Assembly (NCBI GenBank): GCA_913055825.1
Contig: CAJXKB010000031.1
Coordinates: 1 to 34,535 of the forward strand
From: an uncultured Bacteroidota bacterium
GTDB taxonomy: Bacteria; Bacteroidota; Bacteroidia; Bacteroidales; F082
Direction of reading: 5' to 3'
DNA length: 34,535 nt
The notes beneath the pieces are model-generated. The model worked only from the letters and a program-made list of their open reading frames with translations. It was not told where the DNA came from and made no database searches. How positions within the stretch are numbered: the first letter of the stretch is position 1; the number at the start of each line of letters is the position of its first letter. Below, in pieces: positions 15,070-22,672 of this stretch. The position numbers and the translations under genes were made by a program.

Positions 15070-16362
15070 ATGAATTATCAGGAAACCATCGAATGGCTTT
15101 TTGCGCAGTTGCCCATGTACCAAAGGGTAGGGCAGGCGGCATACAAAGCCGATTTGTCAAACACATTTGCCTTGTTGGGGCAGCTTGGCCACCCCGAGGA
15201 ACATTTTAATGTGGTTCATGTGGCCGGAACTAACGGCAAAGGCAGCGTTTCGCATATTATTGCTTCTGTTTTGCAGCAGGCAGGTTACAAAACCGGATTA
15301 TATACATCGCCACATTTGCGTGATTTCAGGGAACGTATCCGTGTAAACGGACAAATGATCCCTCAGGAGGCTGTGGTACGGTTTGTAGAGAAATATCGGC
15401 CCGGGTTTAATGAGATTAAGCCTTCTTTTTTTGAGATGACGGTGGGAATGGCTTATGATTTTTTTGCTGCTGAAAAAGTGGATGTGGCTATACTTGAAAC
15501 AGGTATGGGAGGCCGGCTCGATTCGACAAATGTCTCTCATCCGTGGGTTACGGTAATTACACATATCGATTTTGATCATACTCAATTTTTGGGAAACAGC
15601 CTGCCTGAGATTGCTGCTGAAAAAGCAGGAATTATCAAAGAGGGTGTCCCGGTTGTAATTGGACGCAGACAGACAGAGACCGCTCCCGTATTTGAAAAGA
15701 TTGCTGCTGAAAAGAAAAATATGCTCATTTATGCCGAAGACCATTTTGAGGTGAAACATATACATACCGGCGGCGAGCTGGAGAAGTTTTATGACTTTTG
15801 GTTTAATAATGAACTTTTTATGGAAAAGGTAAACAGCCCTTTGCTGGGCGATTACCAAGCGGAAAATATAGCTACTGCGCTCCAGGCTATTCAGGTCTTA
15901 CTGGAATCGGGGAAGATAACGATTGAACGAAATACGATTCGCAAGGGTTTTGAAAATGTTATTCATAATACCGGATTGGAAGGCCGGTGGCAAATAATGA
16001 AAACCAATCCTTTAACTATCTGCGATACAGGACATAATGTTGACGGGATTAAAATGGTGGTTAGCCAGCTAAAACGTATGAATATGCATAATTTACATTT
16101 TGTGCTGGGAATGGTTTCCGATAAAAATCACGAAGAAGTATTGAGCCTTTTGCCTAAGGAAGCCTCCTATTATTTTTGTCGTGCCGATGTGCCAAGGGCC
16201 CTGGATGCAGAAATCTTAAAAGAAAAAGCCTTTAAACAGGGACTTAATGGCCGTGTTTACCCGTCGGTGATGCATGCCTATCGTTCTGCGCTTAACAATG
16301 CAAGGACAAACGACCTGGTTTTTGTGGGTGGGAGTACTTTTGTGGTGGCCGAGGTAATCTAA
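15070..16362 (+). CDS. folC: Bifunctional dihydrofolate/folylpolyglutamate synthase FolC
   Basis: A 430-residue Mur-ligase-family enzyme that adds L-glutamate to dihydropteroate and extends the polyglutamate tail of folates in the cytoplasm, using ATP. The P-loop GTNGKGS spans 53-59, followed by LYTSPHLRDFRERI, the Mur-ligase ILETGMGGRLDSTN, and THIDFDHTQFLG. The C-terminal domain has the expected DTGHNVDGI. Length is normal and no key motif is missing. It is apparently monocistronic, between the divergent exporter and the ALDH gene. DHFS versus FPGS specialisation cannot be told from the sequence. Confidence 0.94.
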   Translation: MNYQETIEWLFAQLPMYQRVGQAAYKADLSNTFALLGQLGHPEEHFNVVHVAGTNGKGSVSHIIASVLQQAGYKTGLYTSPHLRDFRERIRVNGQMIPQEAVVRFVEKYRPGFNEIKPSFFEMTVGMAYDFFAAEKVDVAILETGMGGRLDSTNVSHPWVTVITHIDFDHTQFLGNSLPEIAAEKAGIIKEGVPVVIGRRQTETAPVFEKIAAEKKNMLIYAEDHFEVKHIHTGGELEKFYDFWFNNELFMEKVNSPLLGDYQAENIATALQAIQVLLESGKITIERNTIRKGFENVIHNTGLEGRWQIMKTNPLTICDTGHNVDGIKMVVSQLKRMNMHNLHFVLGMVSDKNHEEVLSLLPKEASYYFCRADVPRALDAEILKEKAFKQGLNGRVYPSVMHAYRSALNNARTNDLVFVGGSTFVVAEVI

Positions 16363-16433
16363 GTGTTTCACCTAAATTAATGGGATTACAGCCATAAAAA
16401 TAAAGCATCCTATGTTTTGAAAAGGGGTTTTTT

Positions 16434-16441
16434 TACCTTTG
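16434..16441 (+). promoter_or_regulatory. Candidate -7 box for the ALDH7 gene
   Basis: TACCTTTG fits TAnnTTTG exactly and lies 36 nt before the ATG at 16478. A TTTTG at 16415-16419 is only 14 nt upstream, too close for a standard -33. The box overlaps the earlier in-frame ATG at 16439, which supports the downstream start. Confidence 0.45.
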
Positions 16442-16477
16442 TGGCTCGAAAGTTATATAATCAAAAAAAATAATTCA

Positions 16478-18034
16478 ATGAGTATTAAACATGATAAAAG
16501 TGAGATTCTTGGTAAGCTGGGAATCAATACGGTGAATCCGGGTGTGAGTACCGGGACGCAATGGATTGAAACACAAGGAGACCTTACGGTATCTGTTTCT
16601 CCCATTGATGGTAAAGAAATTGCCAAAGTGCGCAATGCTACCCCGGACGATTATGAAAATGTAATCAAAAAAGCGGAAGCAGCATTTAAAGAATGGCGTA
16701 AGGTGCCTGCACCAATTCGTGGCGAACTGGTTCGTAAAATCGGGCTGGCTTTACGCGAAAACAAAGAATACCTCGGCGCTCTCGTTACTCTCGAAATGGG
16801 AAAAATCTATCAGGAAGGGATGGGCGAAGTTCAGGAAATGATCGATATCTGCGACTTTGCTGTGGGCCAGTCTCGTTTAATTAATGGTACAAATCTGCAA
16901 TCGGAACGTGTAAACCATCGCCTTTCAGAGCAATATCACCCGTTGGGAATTGTGGGTTTGGTAACTTCCTATAATTTCCCGGTAGCTGTGTGGGCATGGA
17001 ATTCAGCCCTCGCTATTGTGGCTGGCGATGTGGTGGTGTGGAAACCTTCATCAAAAACACCACTTACGGCTATTGCCACTCAACGTATCATCAGCAATGT
17101 TTTAAAAGAAAATAATGTGCCTGAGGGAGTTTTTAACTTAGTGATTGCAAAATCCTCGGTGATGGGCGATAACTTTCTTGGCGACAAAAGGGTACGCCTG
17201 CTTTCAGTAACCGGTTCAACTGCTGTTGGAAAACGCGTTGGCGGTATTGTTGGCAAACGACTTGGAAAAACTATTTTGGAATTAGGTGGTAATAATGCAG
17301 TAATTATTGCACCCAGTGCCGACATCCAAATGGCCGTAATGTCAACGGTTTTTGGTACTGTGGGTACGGCAGGACAGCGATGCACTACCACCCGTCGTGT
17401 GATTATCCACGAAGATATTTATGATGAAGTTCGTGATAAATTTATAGCCGCTTATAAAAATATTGTCCCCCGTATTGGAAATCCTTTGGATGAAGATTAT
17501 CTCGTAGGTCCGTTGATTGATAACTTTGCTGTTGATTTGTTTTCCAATGCTGTAAAACAAGTGCAGCAAGAGGGTGGTAATGTGCTTTTTGGCGGTGAAG
17601 TGTTATCCGGTAAAGGTTTTGAGTCGGGTAATTATGTGGTGCCTTGTATTGCCGAAGCGGAAAATCATTTTAAAATCGTTCAGGAAGAGACTTTTGCACC
17701 TATTGTATATTTTATCAAATACAAAGGAGATATCACCAATGCCATTGAAATCCAGAACGATGTTCCGCAAGGCCTTTCTTCGGCATGCTTTACCCTCGAT
17801 ATGCGCGAAGCCGAAACATTCTTGTCTTATGCAGGTTCCGATTGCGGTATTGCTAATGTAAACCTGGGAACTTCCGGTGCTGAAATCGGTGGCGCCTTTG
17901 GTGGCGAAAAAGATACGGGCGGTGGACGTGAGTCGGGTTCCGATGCATGGAAAGTGTATATGCGCCGCCAGACCAACACTATAAATTACAGCACTGACCT
18001 GCCCCTTGCCCAGGGAATAAAATTTGATGTGTAA
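16478..18034 (+). CDS. ALDH7-family aldehyde dehydrogenase (aminoadipate-semialdehyde type)
   Basis: A 518-residue NAD(P)-dependent aldehyde dehydrogenase of the ALDH7/antiquitin group. Members oxidise alpha-aminoadipate semialdehyde (in equilibrium with piperideine-6-carboxylate) to 2-aminoadipate in lysine breakdown. With the chosen start the catalytic residues fall at the classical positions: Glu268 in ILELGGNN and Cys302 in AGQRCTTTRR. The C-terminus is strongly ALDH7-like, with GGEKDTGGGRESGSDAWK and LPLAQGIKF. I use the ATG at 16478 because the -7 box lies over the earlier ATG at 16439. It is a single-gene unit ending in a strong hairpin terminator. No other lysine catabolic gene is adjacent, so the substrate is inferred from the family. 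Confidence 0.9.
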   Translation: MSIKHDKSEILGKLGINTVNPGVSTGTQWIETQGDLTVSVSPIDGKEIAKVRNATPDDYENVIKKAEAAFKEWRKVPAPIRGELVRKIGLALRENKEYLGALVTLEMGKIYQEGMGEVQEMIDICDFAVGQSRLINGTNLQSERVNHRLSEQYHPLGIVGLVTSYNFPVAVWAWNSALAIVAGDVVVWKPSSKTPLTAIATQRIISNVLKENNVPEGVFNLVIAKSSVMGDNFLGDKRVRLLSVTGSTAVGKRVGGIVGKRLGKTILELGGNNAVIIAPSADIQMAVMSTVFGTVGTAGQRCTTTRRVIIHEDIYDEVRDKFIAAYKNIVPRIGNPLDEDYLVGPLIDNFAVDLFSNAVKQVQQEGGNVLFGGEVLSGKGFESGNYVVPCIAEAENHFKIVQEETFAPIVYFIKYKGDITNAIEIQNDVPQGLSSACFTLDMREAETFLSYAGSDCGIANVNLGTSGAEIGGAFGGEKDTGGGRESGSDAWKVYMRRQTNTINYSTDLPLAQGIKFDV

Positions 18035-18044
18035 AATTAACCGG

Positions 18045-18076
18045 CCATCTTCCTTATTTGGGAAGATGGTTTTTTT
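18045..18076 (+). terminator. Rho-independent terminator after the ALDH7 gene
   Basis: CCATCTTCC (18045-18053) pairs with GGAAGATGG (18061-18069) around a 7-nt loop, followed by seven T residues. It lies 10 nt after the ALDH stop and only 22 nt before the next ATG. Confidence 0.85.
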
Positions 18077-18098
18077 ATAATCTTAAACAACTAAACCT

Positions 18099-19298
18099 AT
18101 GAATTTTAAATCGTTATCATTGTTGCTAACTGTTGTATTTGCCTTGAACTTTCAGGGTTTTGCTCAGGATAGCCTGCAAAAAAAAGCAGTAAAAGGCTAT
18201 CATTTTACTGATGAAGTGGTAGTTCCGCATACGCGGATTGAAAATCAATATCGCTCGGGAACATGCTGGAGTTATTCCACTGTTTCGTTTATCGAAGCCG
18301 AAGTATTGCGTACTACCGGAAAGGATGTAAACTTGTCGGAAATGTTTTGTGTGCGTCATACCTATTCTGACAAAGCCGTAAAATATGTTCGTTTGCACGG
18401 AAAAATGGAGTTCGGCCAGGGCGCTGAATCCGCTGATGTTTTCAGGGTAATCAATAAATATGGCATTGTGCCCCAGTCGGTTTATACAGGTCTGCAATAT
18501 GGCACCGATAAACCCGTACAAGGTGAAATGATGGCAGCCCTGAAGGGATTTGTGGATGCCATTGTGAAAAATCCGAACCATAAATTGACGCCGGTATGGC
18601 ATGAAGCTTACGATCGTATTTTGGATACCTACATGGGAAAATTGCCCAAAACCTTTACTTACAAAGGCAAAACCTATACCCCCCAATCTTTTCGCGATAT
18701 GCTGGGTTTAAATATGGATAATTATGAGGAGTTTACTTCTTACGAAGCACACCCTTATTACAAACCTTTCCCATTGGCTATTCCCGACAACTGGTTGTGG
18801 GCATCTACAATGAATGTCACTTTGGATGATATGATGGCGATTATCGACAATGCACTGCATAACGGTTACACTGTCGCATGGGGGGCCGATGTGAGCGACC
18901 GCGGATTTAACTGGAAAAAAGGCGTGGCAATTATTCCCAATCAGAAACCTAAATTGAAGGGAAGCGACCAGGCTAAATGGGAAGCCCTGAGCCAGCGTGA
19001 GCAGCAAAAAGAGTTGTATAGCTTTGATTCTATCGTGGAAGAAGTTACCGTAACCCCAAAAATGCGCCAGGAAAATTATGATAATTATAAAGTTACCGAT
19101 GATCATGGCATGTTGATAGTTGGCATTGCCCACGATCAAAAAGGTAATAAATACTACAAAATCAAAAATTCCTGGGGAACCGACCAAAAATACAAAGGTT
19201 ATTTCTACGCATCCAAAGCTTTTGTGGAATTGCAAACGCTAAGTATTGCTGTGAATAAGGAAGCAATTCCTAAAAAAATTAAAAAGGAATTAAAATAA
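18099..19298 (+). CDS. Exported C1B-family cysteine aminopeptidase (PepC/bleomycin hydrolase-like)
   Basis: A 399-residue papain-superfamily peptidase with a signal peptide (MNFKSLSLLLTVVFALNFQG then FAQ), unlike the cytosolic PepC of Firmicutes. The catalytic triad is visible: Cys56 in RSGTCWSYS, His336 in DDHGMLIVGIAH, and Asn357 in KIKNSWG. The oxyanion Gln normally preceding the Cys segment is plausibly Gln50 in ENQYRSGTC. The C-terminus ends in KKIKKELK, so self-trimming of the amino-terminal end of substrates, as in PepC, is not obvious. Probably periplasmic or outer-surface peptide trimming. The promoter is unclear, since the preceding terminator is only 22 nt away. Confidence 0.9.
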   Translation: MNFKSLSLLLTVVFALNFQGFAQDSLQKKAVKGYHFTDEVVVPHTRIENQYRSGTCWSYSTVSFIEAEVLRTTGKDVNLSEMFCVRHTYSDKAVKYVRLHGKMEFGQGAESADVFRVINKYGIVPQSVYTGLQYGTDKPVQGEMMAALKGFVDAIVKNPNHKLTPVWHEAYDRILDTYMGKLPKTFTYKGKTYTPQSFRDMLGLNMDNYEEFTSYEAHPYYKPFPLAIPDNWLWASTMNVTLDDMMAIIDNALHNGYTVAWGADVSDRGFNWKKGVAIIPNQKPKLKGSDQAKWEALSQREQQKELYSFDSIVEEVTVTPKMRQENYDNYKVTDDHGMLIVGIAHDQKGNKYYKIKNSWGTDQKYKGYFYASKAFVELQTLSIAVNKEAIPKKIKKELK

Positions 19299-19307
19299 TA
19301 TTTTTTT

Positions 19308-19453
19308 GGGCACCGGCCGGGCTATCCGCTTGTAGTCCTCGCCGGAAGGCCTTTTCGGCTATTGCTAAGTGTAAAGCTCCCTTGTCGCTTTGCCCTTAGC
19401 AAGCCTCAATATGCCTTCCGCCTGCGGGCTACCGCTCCTATCCCTGGTGCAAG
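19308..19453. repeat. GC-rich hairpin-forming intergenic element
   Basis: A roughly 146-nt GC-rich block in an AT-rich gap. The ends GGGCACC and GGTGCAAG are inverted; inside, GCCGGAAGGC (19341-19350) mirrors GCCTTCCGCC, and TTGCTAAG (19362-19369) mirrors CTTAGCAA (19395-19402), giving a nested long stem. GGGCTATCCGCT and GGGCTACCGCT recur directly near the two ends. It resembles structured repeats common between Bacteroidota genes. A purine-rich stretch of GGTGAAA/GAGAAG micro-repeats follows to about 19490. Nothing in 19299-19506 looks coding. Confidence 0.6.
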
Positions 19454-19506
19454 GTGAAAGGGTGAGAAGATGAGAAGGTGAAAAAATAAAAGCTATAAAG
19501 GCAGAG

Positions 19507-19576
19507 GATGAATAATTGACGATCAACGATTTTCAATTGGAACAGAACAAAATCATCCAATTATATTTATCGTTAG
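19507..19576. repeat. Dispersed intergenic repeat, copy B
   Basis: GATGAATAATTG, then ACGATCA and ACGATTT heptamers, then TTGGAACAGAACAAAATCATCC. This is the same block order as 3184-3248 but with two heptamers instead of four. It abuts the stop of the leftward ORF at 19577. Confidence 0.6.
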
Positions 19577-19948
19577 TTATGGCATATTGTCACTGAGAAT
19601 CAAACCTATATCATTTCTAAAGACATCACTAGAAATTAAAATAGATAGATTTACCTGTTTTGTAAAACCATATAATTCGTTGATATTAACGGTTCTGATT
19701 AATAGATGATTTACCTTAAGTTTACCGAATTCTGTTTTTATAATAACATTCTCAATAACTACTGATTTTCTTTTATTAAGTTTTTTAGCAATTGTAGAAT
19801 AAGCTTGAACATTTTTGCCTTTTAAAAGTAAATGAATCTGTTTTAGATTTGAAAAATACCCGTAAACGATTTCACTTTTAGCAAAGTTTGACTTATCTAA
19901 AGACTTAAAATTATAGTTTATTGCTGACACTATATAAATAGGACTCAT
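19577..19948 (-). CDS. Hypothetical protein, AT-rich orphan ORF
   Basis: A 123-residue basic protein that I do not recognise. It has no signal peptide or membrane segment, and is rich in Lys, Asn, Ile and Val. A central stretch (AYSTIAKKLNKRKSVVIENV) could be a small helix-turn-helix-like or mixed alpha/beta region, but this is not a firm match. Base composition is clearly AT-richer than the housekeeping genes around it, like the rest of the 19.5-20.6 kb segment. It opens near a degenerate -7 box (TCAATTTG) and may be a remnant of a mobile island. A chance ORF cannot be excluded. Confidence 0.45.
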   Translation of the reverse strand: MSPIYIVSAINYNFKSLDKSNFAKSEIVYGYFSNLKQIHLLLKGKNVQAYSTIAKKLNKRKSVVIENVIIKTEFGKLKVNHLLIRTVNINELYGFTKQVNLSILISSDVFRNDIGLILSDNMP

Positions 19949-20016
19949 AACAAATTGATTAGAAAAAACGACGAAAATTATGAAACTTCAATTATATTTT
20001 GATATTTTAGCAAAAA

Positions 20017-20035
20017 TGTGAGACAGCGTCTCACA
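20017..20035. promoter_or_regulatory. Perfect inverted repeat, operator-like
   Basis: TGTGAGAC-AGC-GTCTCACA is a perfect 8-bp inverted repeat with a 3-nt spacer. It lies 11 nt before the start of the broken DUF1016 gene and about 70 nt before the leftward orphan ORF. It has no T-run, so it looks more like a dimeric protein-binding site than a terminator. Confidence 0.5.
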
Positions 20036-20046
20036 AATTGAATGAT

Positions 20047-20527
20047 ATGGGTAAATTACAGAAAAATACAGAATATAATGAACTTGTTGAAAAAATAGGT
20101 TACGTTTACGATAAAGCAAAAAGCAATAATCAATAATCTGCAAAAATTTTTGCTTGAATTAGGAAAAGGTTTTGCATTTATCGGCAAACAGCAAAGAATT
20201 ACATTAAACAATAGACACTATAAAGTTGATTTGGTTTTTTATCACACAAAATTGAAATGTTATGTTCTAATTGACTTAAAGATTGGAGAAGTTGAACACG
20301 AACATATCGGACAAATGAAATTATATCTTGGGTATTATGAGAAAGAAGTAAATGATAAAAATGATAATCAACCTATTGGAATAATATTATCAGAAGAGAA
20401 AGATGATATTATGGTAGAATATGCAATGTTGAATGATAAAGCTAAACTAATTGTTTCAAAATATCAATTGTATTTACCGGACACAGAGGAACTAAAGAAA
20501 AAAGTAAGAGAAATAATTGAAAGATAA
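20047..20527 (+). pseudogene. DUF1016/YhcG-family PDDEXK nuclease, internally deleted remnant
   Basis: Reading from the ATG at 20047 gives MGKLQKNTEYNELVEKIGYV then YDKAKSNNQ and a stop at 20134-20136. This resembles the opening of DUF1016 proteins (YhcG/PDDEXK nuclease family). In another frame from about 20126 the text resumes as INNLQKFLLELGKGFAFIGK and continues through the family's C-terminal nuclease domain (VDLVFYHTKLKCYVLIDLKIGE, where D, D and the K of the Lys-containing motif are present) to 20527. The N-terminal helical domain, around 200 residues in intact relatives, is missing. The junction carries two tandem copies of CAATAAT (20124-20137), consistent with a deletion at short homology. 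A shorter product from the TTG at 20150 (125 residues) could still be made. YhcG homologues are linked to restriction or defence loci. Confidence 0.75.
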
Positions 20528-20692
20528 CAGATGGTAATAAAAAACATACTGCATGCCGCAATTAGTTGTAAATATGAAAGTTAATACACAAAATAAACAT
20601 GGTTGTAACTTGAAAAATAATCGTTTCAAAATGCGCACCCACCATATTCAAACCATTAGTCATAATTTGAACAAGACACTGCAAACAAGGAA

Positions 20693-21145
20693 ATGACAGC
20701 ATTAAAACTACATTCAGGAAACATAATTGATATCTTTTCGGCAGACACTGAAACAGAACTTAAATTGCCATTTGTAGATGAAGGAATTTCAGCAGGTTTT
20801 CCTTCTCCTGCTTTGGACTTTCTTGACCTGACAATTGACCTGAACAAGCATTTAATAAAACATCCGTCTTCAACTTTTTACGGAAGAGTAAAAGGTTTTT
20901 CGCTAAAAAATGCAGGAATTTCTGACAACGATTTGCTGATAATTGACCGAAGTATAGAACCAACAAACGGCAAAATTGCCGTTTGTTATATTGACGGTGA
21001 ATTTACAGCCAAACGTTTAAAGGTGGAGAAAAAACAAGTTTGGTTAATGCCCGAAAACGAAGACTATCAACCCATAAAAATTACAGAAGATAACGAATTG
21101 ATAATTTGGGGCATTGTTACTCACGTCATTAAAAGTTTTTTGTAA
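20693..21145 (+). CDS. umuD: UmuD-like polymerase V accessory peptidase
   Basis: A 150-residue LexA/UmuD-family (S24) self-cleaving protein. The cleavage site is Ala34-Gly35 in ISAGFPSPA, equivalent to CGFPSPA of E. coli UmuD. The catalytic pair is Ser70, within GFSL where GDSM is usual, and Lys107 in GEFTAKRL. RecA-stimulated cleavage would yield UmuD', which pairs with UmuC to form a translesion polymerase. Its stop TAA is followed directly by the umuC ATG. No N-terminal DNA-binding domain is present, which separates it from LexA. The upstream 165 nt (20528-20692) show no gene and no clear promoter. Confidence 0.93.
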   Translation: MTALKLHSGNIIDIFSADTETELKLPFVDEGISAGFPSPALDFLDLTIDLNKHLIKHPSSTFYGRVKGFSLKNAGISDNDLLIIDRSIEPTNGKIAVCYIDGEFTAKRLKVEKKQVWLMPENEDYQPIKITEDNELIIWGIVTHVIKSFL

Positions 21146-22405
21146 ATGTTTGCTCTAATTGACTGCAATAATTTTTACGCTTCGTGCGAAAGAGTTTTCC
21201 GCCCGGATTTGAATGGAAAACCTATTGTTGTTTTGTCAAATAATGACGGTTGCGTAATTGCAAGAAGCAATGAAGCCAAAAATTTAGGCATTCCAATGGG
21301 AGCACCCGCATTTGAATACGAAAAGCTTTTCAATCATCATAAAGTTCACGTTTTTTCAGCAAACTTTGCTTTGTATGGCGATATGAGCAACCGGGTTATG
21401 ACAATACTTTCGGACTATTCGCCCCAAATGGAAATTTACAGCATTGACGAGAGCTTCTTAAAACTCAAAGGTTTTGATCTGTTCAATTTGCAATCATATG
21501 GAGAAGAAATGCGAAAAAAAGTAACTAAATGGACAGGAATACCAATTAGTGTAGGCATTGCACCAACAAAATCACTTTCAAAACTCGCCAACCGAATTGT
21601 GAAAAAATATCCCGAACAAACAAAAGGTTGTTACATTATTGACAGCTATGAAAAAAGAATAAAAGCCCTAAAATGGCTCAAAATAGAAAACGTTTGGGGA
21701 ATTGGTAGACAACACACAAAGCGTTTGCAAGCACAAAACGTGTTTACAGCTTACGACTTTACTCAACTTTCAGACGATTGGGTTAAAAACAATTTGACAA
21801 TCGTAGGTTTGCGTTTAAAACACGATTTACAAGGTATTCCAACGCTTGACTTGACAGAAGCGCAAATGAAAAAGAACATTGCAACAACACGAAGTTTTGA
21901 AACCAACTACACCAAATTTGAAGAATTAGCTGAACGTGTAAGCACTTTTGCAAGTTCGTGTGCAGAGAAATTACGCAAACAAAAGTCGTGTTGCAATTCG
22001 TTAATGGTTTTCATTCACACCAACGGACACCGAAAAGATTTACCGCAATACAGCCGAAACATTGTTGTAAAATTGCCATTCGCAACCAATTCAACCATTG
22101 AATTATCGGGTTTTGCTTTAAAAGCATTGAAGAAAATATTTAAAGACGGTTATGCTTACAAAAAGGCAGGAGTAATCGTTCAGGATTTTACACCTGAAAA
22201 CAGAATACAACAAACACTTTTTGATAATCGCAACGAGCGACACATTCCGTTAATGCAAACAATTGACAAATTAAATTTGCAATTCGGACAGCAGAAAATC
22301 CGCCTTGCTTCGCAAGACACAAAGCGGGTTTGGAAAATGAAGCAACAAAAATTGTCGCCACACTATACAACAAATTTAAATGACATTATAACAATTAACG
22401 TGTAA
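21146..22405 (+). CDS. umuC: UmuC-like Y-family translesion DNA polymerase
   Basis: A 419-residue Y-family polymerase of normal UmuC length. The palm carries the metal ligands Asp6 ([16 protein letters not shown]) and Asp101-Glu102 (YSIDESF). [15 protein letters not shown] and the helix-hairpin-helix region near [13 protein letters not shown] are intact, and the C-terminal UmuC-specific region is present. Error-prone bypass of DNA lesions with UmuD' and RecA is the family role. Codon use is AT-richer than in the flanking M1 peptidase and C1B peptidase, and the operon sits in an island with a broken nuclease gene, so acquisition by transfer is likely. A structured repeat follows directly. Confidence 0.95.
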   Translation: MFALIDCNNFYASCERVFRPDLNGKPIVVLSNNDGCVIARSNEAKNLGIPMGAPAFEYEKLFNHHKVHVFSANFALYGDMSNRVMTILSDYSPQMEIYSIDESFLKLKGFDLFNLQSYGEEMRKKVTKWTGIPISVGIAPTKSLSKLANRIVKKYPEQTKGCYIIDSYEKRIKALKWLKIENVWGIGRQHTKRLQAQNVFTAYDFTQLSDDWVKNNLTIVGLRLKHDLQGIPTLDLTEAQMKKNIATTRSFETNYTKFEELAERVSTFASSCAEKLRKQKSCCNSLMVFIHTNGHRKDLPQYSRNIVVKLPFATNSTIELSGFALKALKKIFKDGYAYKKAGVIVQDFTPENRIQQTLFDNRNERHIPLMQTIDKLNLQFGQQKIRLASQDTKRVWKMKQQKLSPHYTTNLNDIITINV

Positions 22406-22419
22406 TTATGTATTTTCAC

Positions 22420-22550
22420 AGCAAACATCGGCTATAGAGAATGCGGTCTGACTGCTTAAAAATGAAGATATTGCAACTAAATAAAATACGGTAGGCAGAC
22501 AAGAAAGCGGCTTCGAAATCCCGCACTTGCCATAGCCCAAACCGTTAGAT
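22420..22550 (+). repeat. Long imperfect hairpin after umuC, attC-like but unproven
   Basis: Starting 15 nt after the umuC stop, GGCTATAGAGAATGCGG (22430-22446) is roughly complementary to CCCGCACTTGCCATAGCC near the right end. GTTAGAT (22544-22550) fits the integron core GTTRRRY; the left end AGCAAAC fits RYYYAAC at only 5 of 7 positions. Length (131 nt) and position directly behind a gene suit an attC, but no integrase is present. The rest of 22551-22672 is AT-rich and non-coding. Confidence 0.35.
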
Positions 22551-22672
22551 GGTTCTATGCTGAAAATTGATTTGACTTTAAACAACCTCAATAAATTTTA
22601 GCCGTTGGCACTTCGCCGTACGAAAAATTGTTTATTTTTCACAAGTTATTTTAACAACCAAAACCTTAAAAA

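Noticed and set aside
16439-16477. Earlier ATG for the ALDH7 gene
   Set aside because: It overlaps the -7 box; the ATG at 16478 places Glu and Cys at the classical 268 and 302 positions.
22406-22591. 61-residue minus-strand ORF after umuC
   Set aside because: It lies wholly in the imperfect hairpin region and its translation resembles nothing coherent.
22628-22644. Second Rex-like site TTGTTTATTTTTCACAA upstream of the M1 peptidase
   Set aside because: The spacer is 3 rather than 4 nt and one half-site has two mismatches; AT-rich chance is likely.
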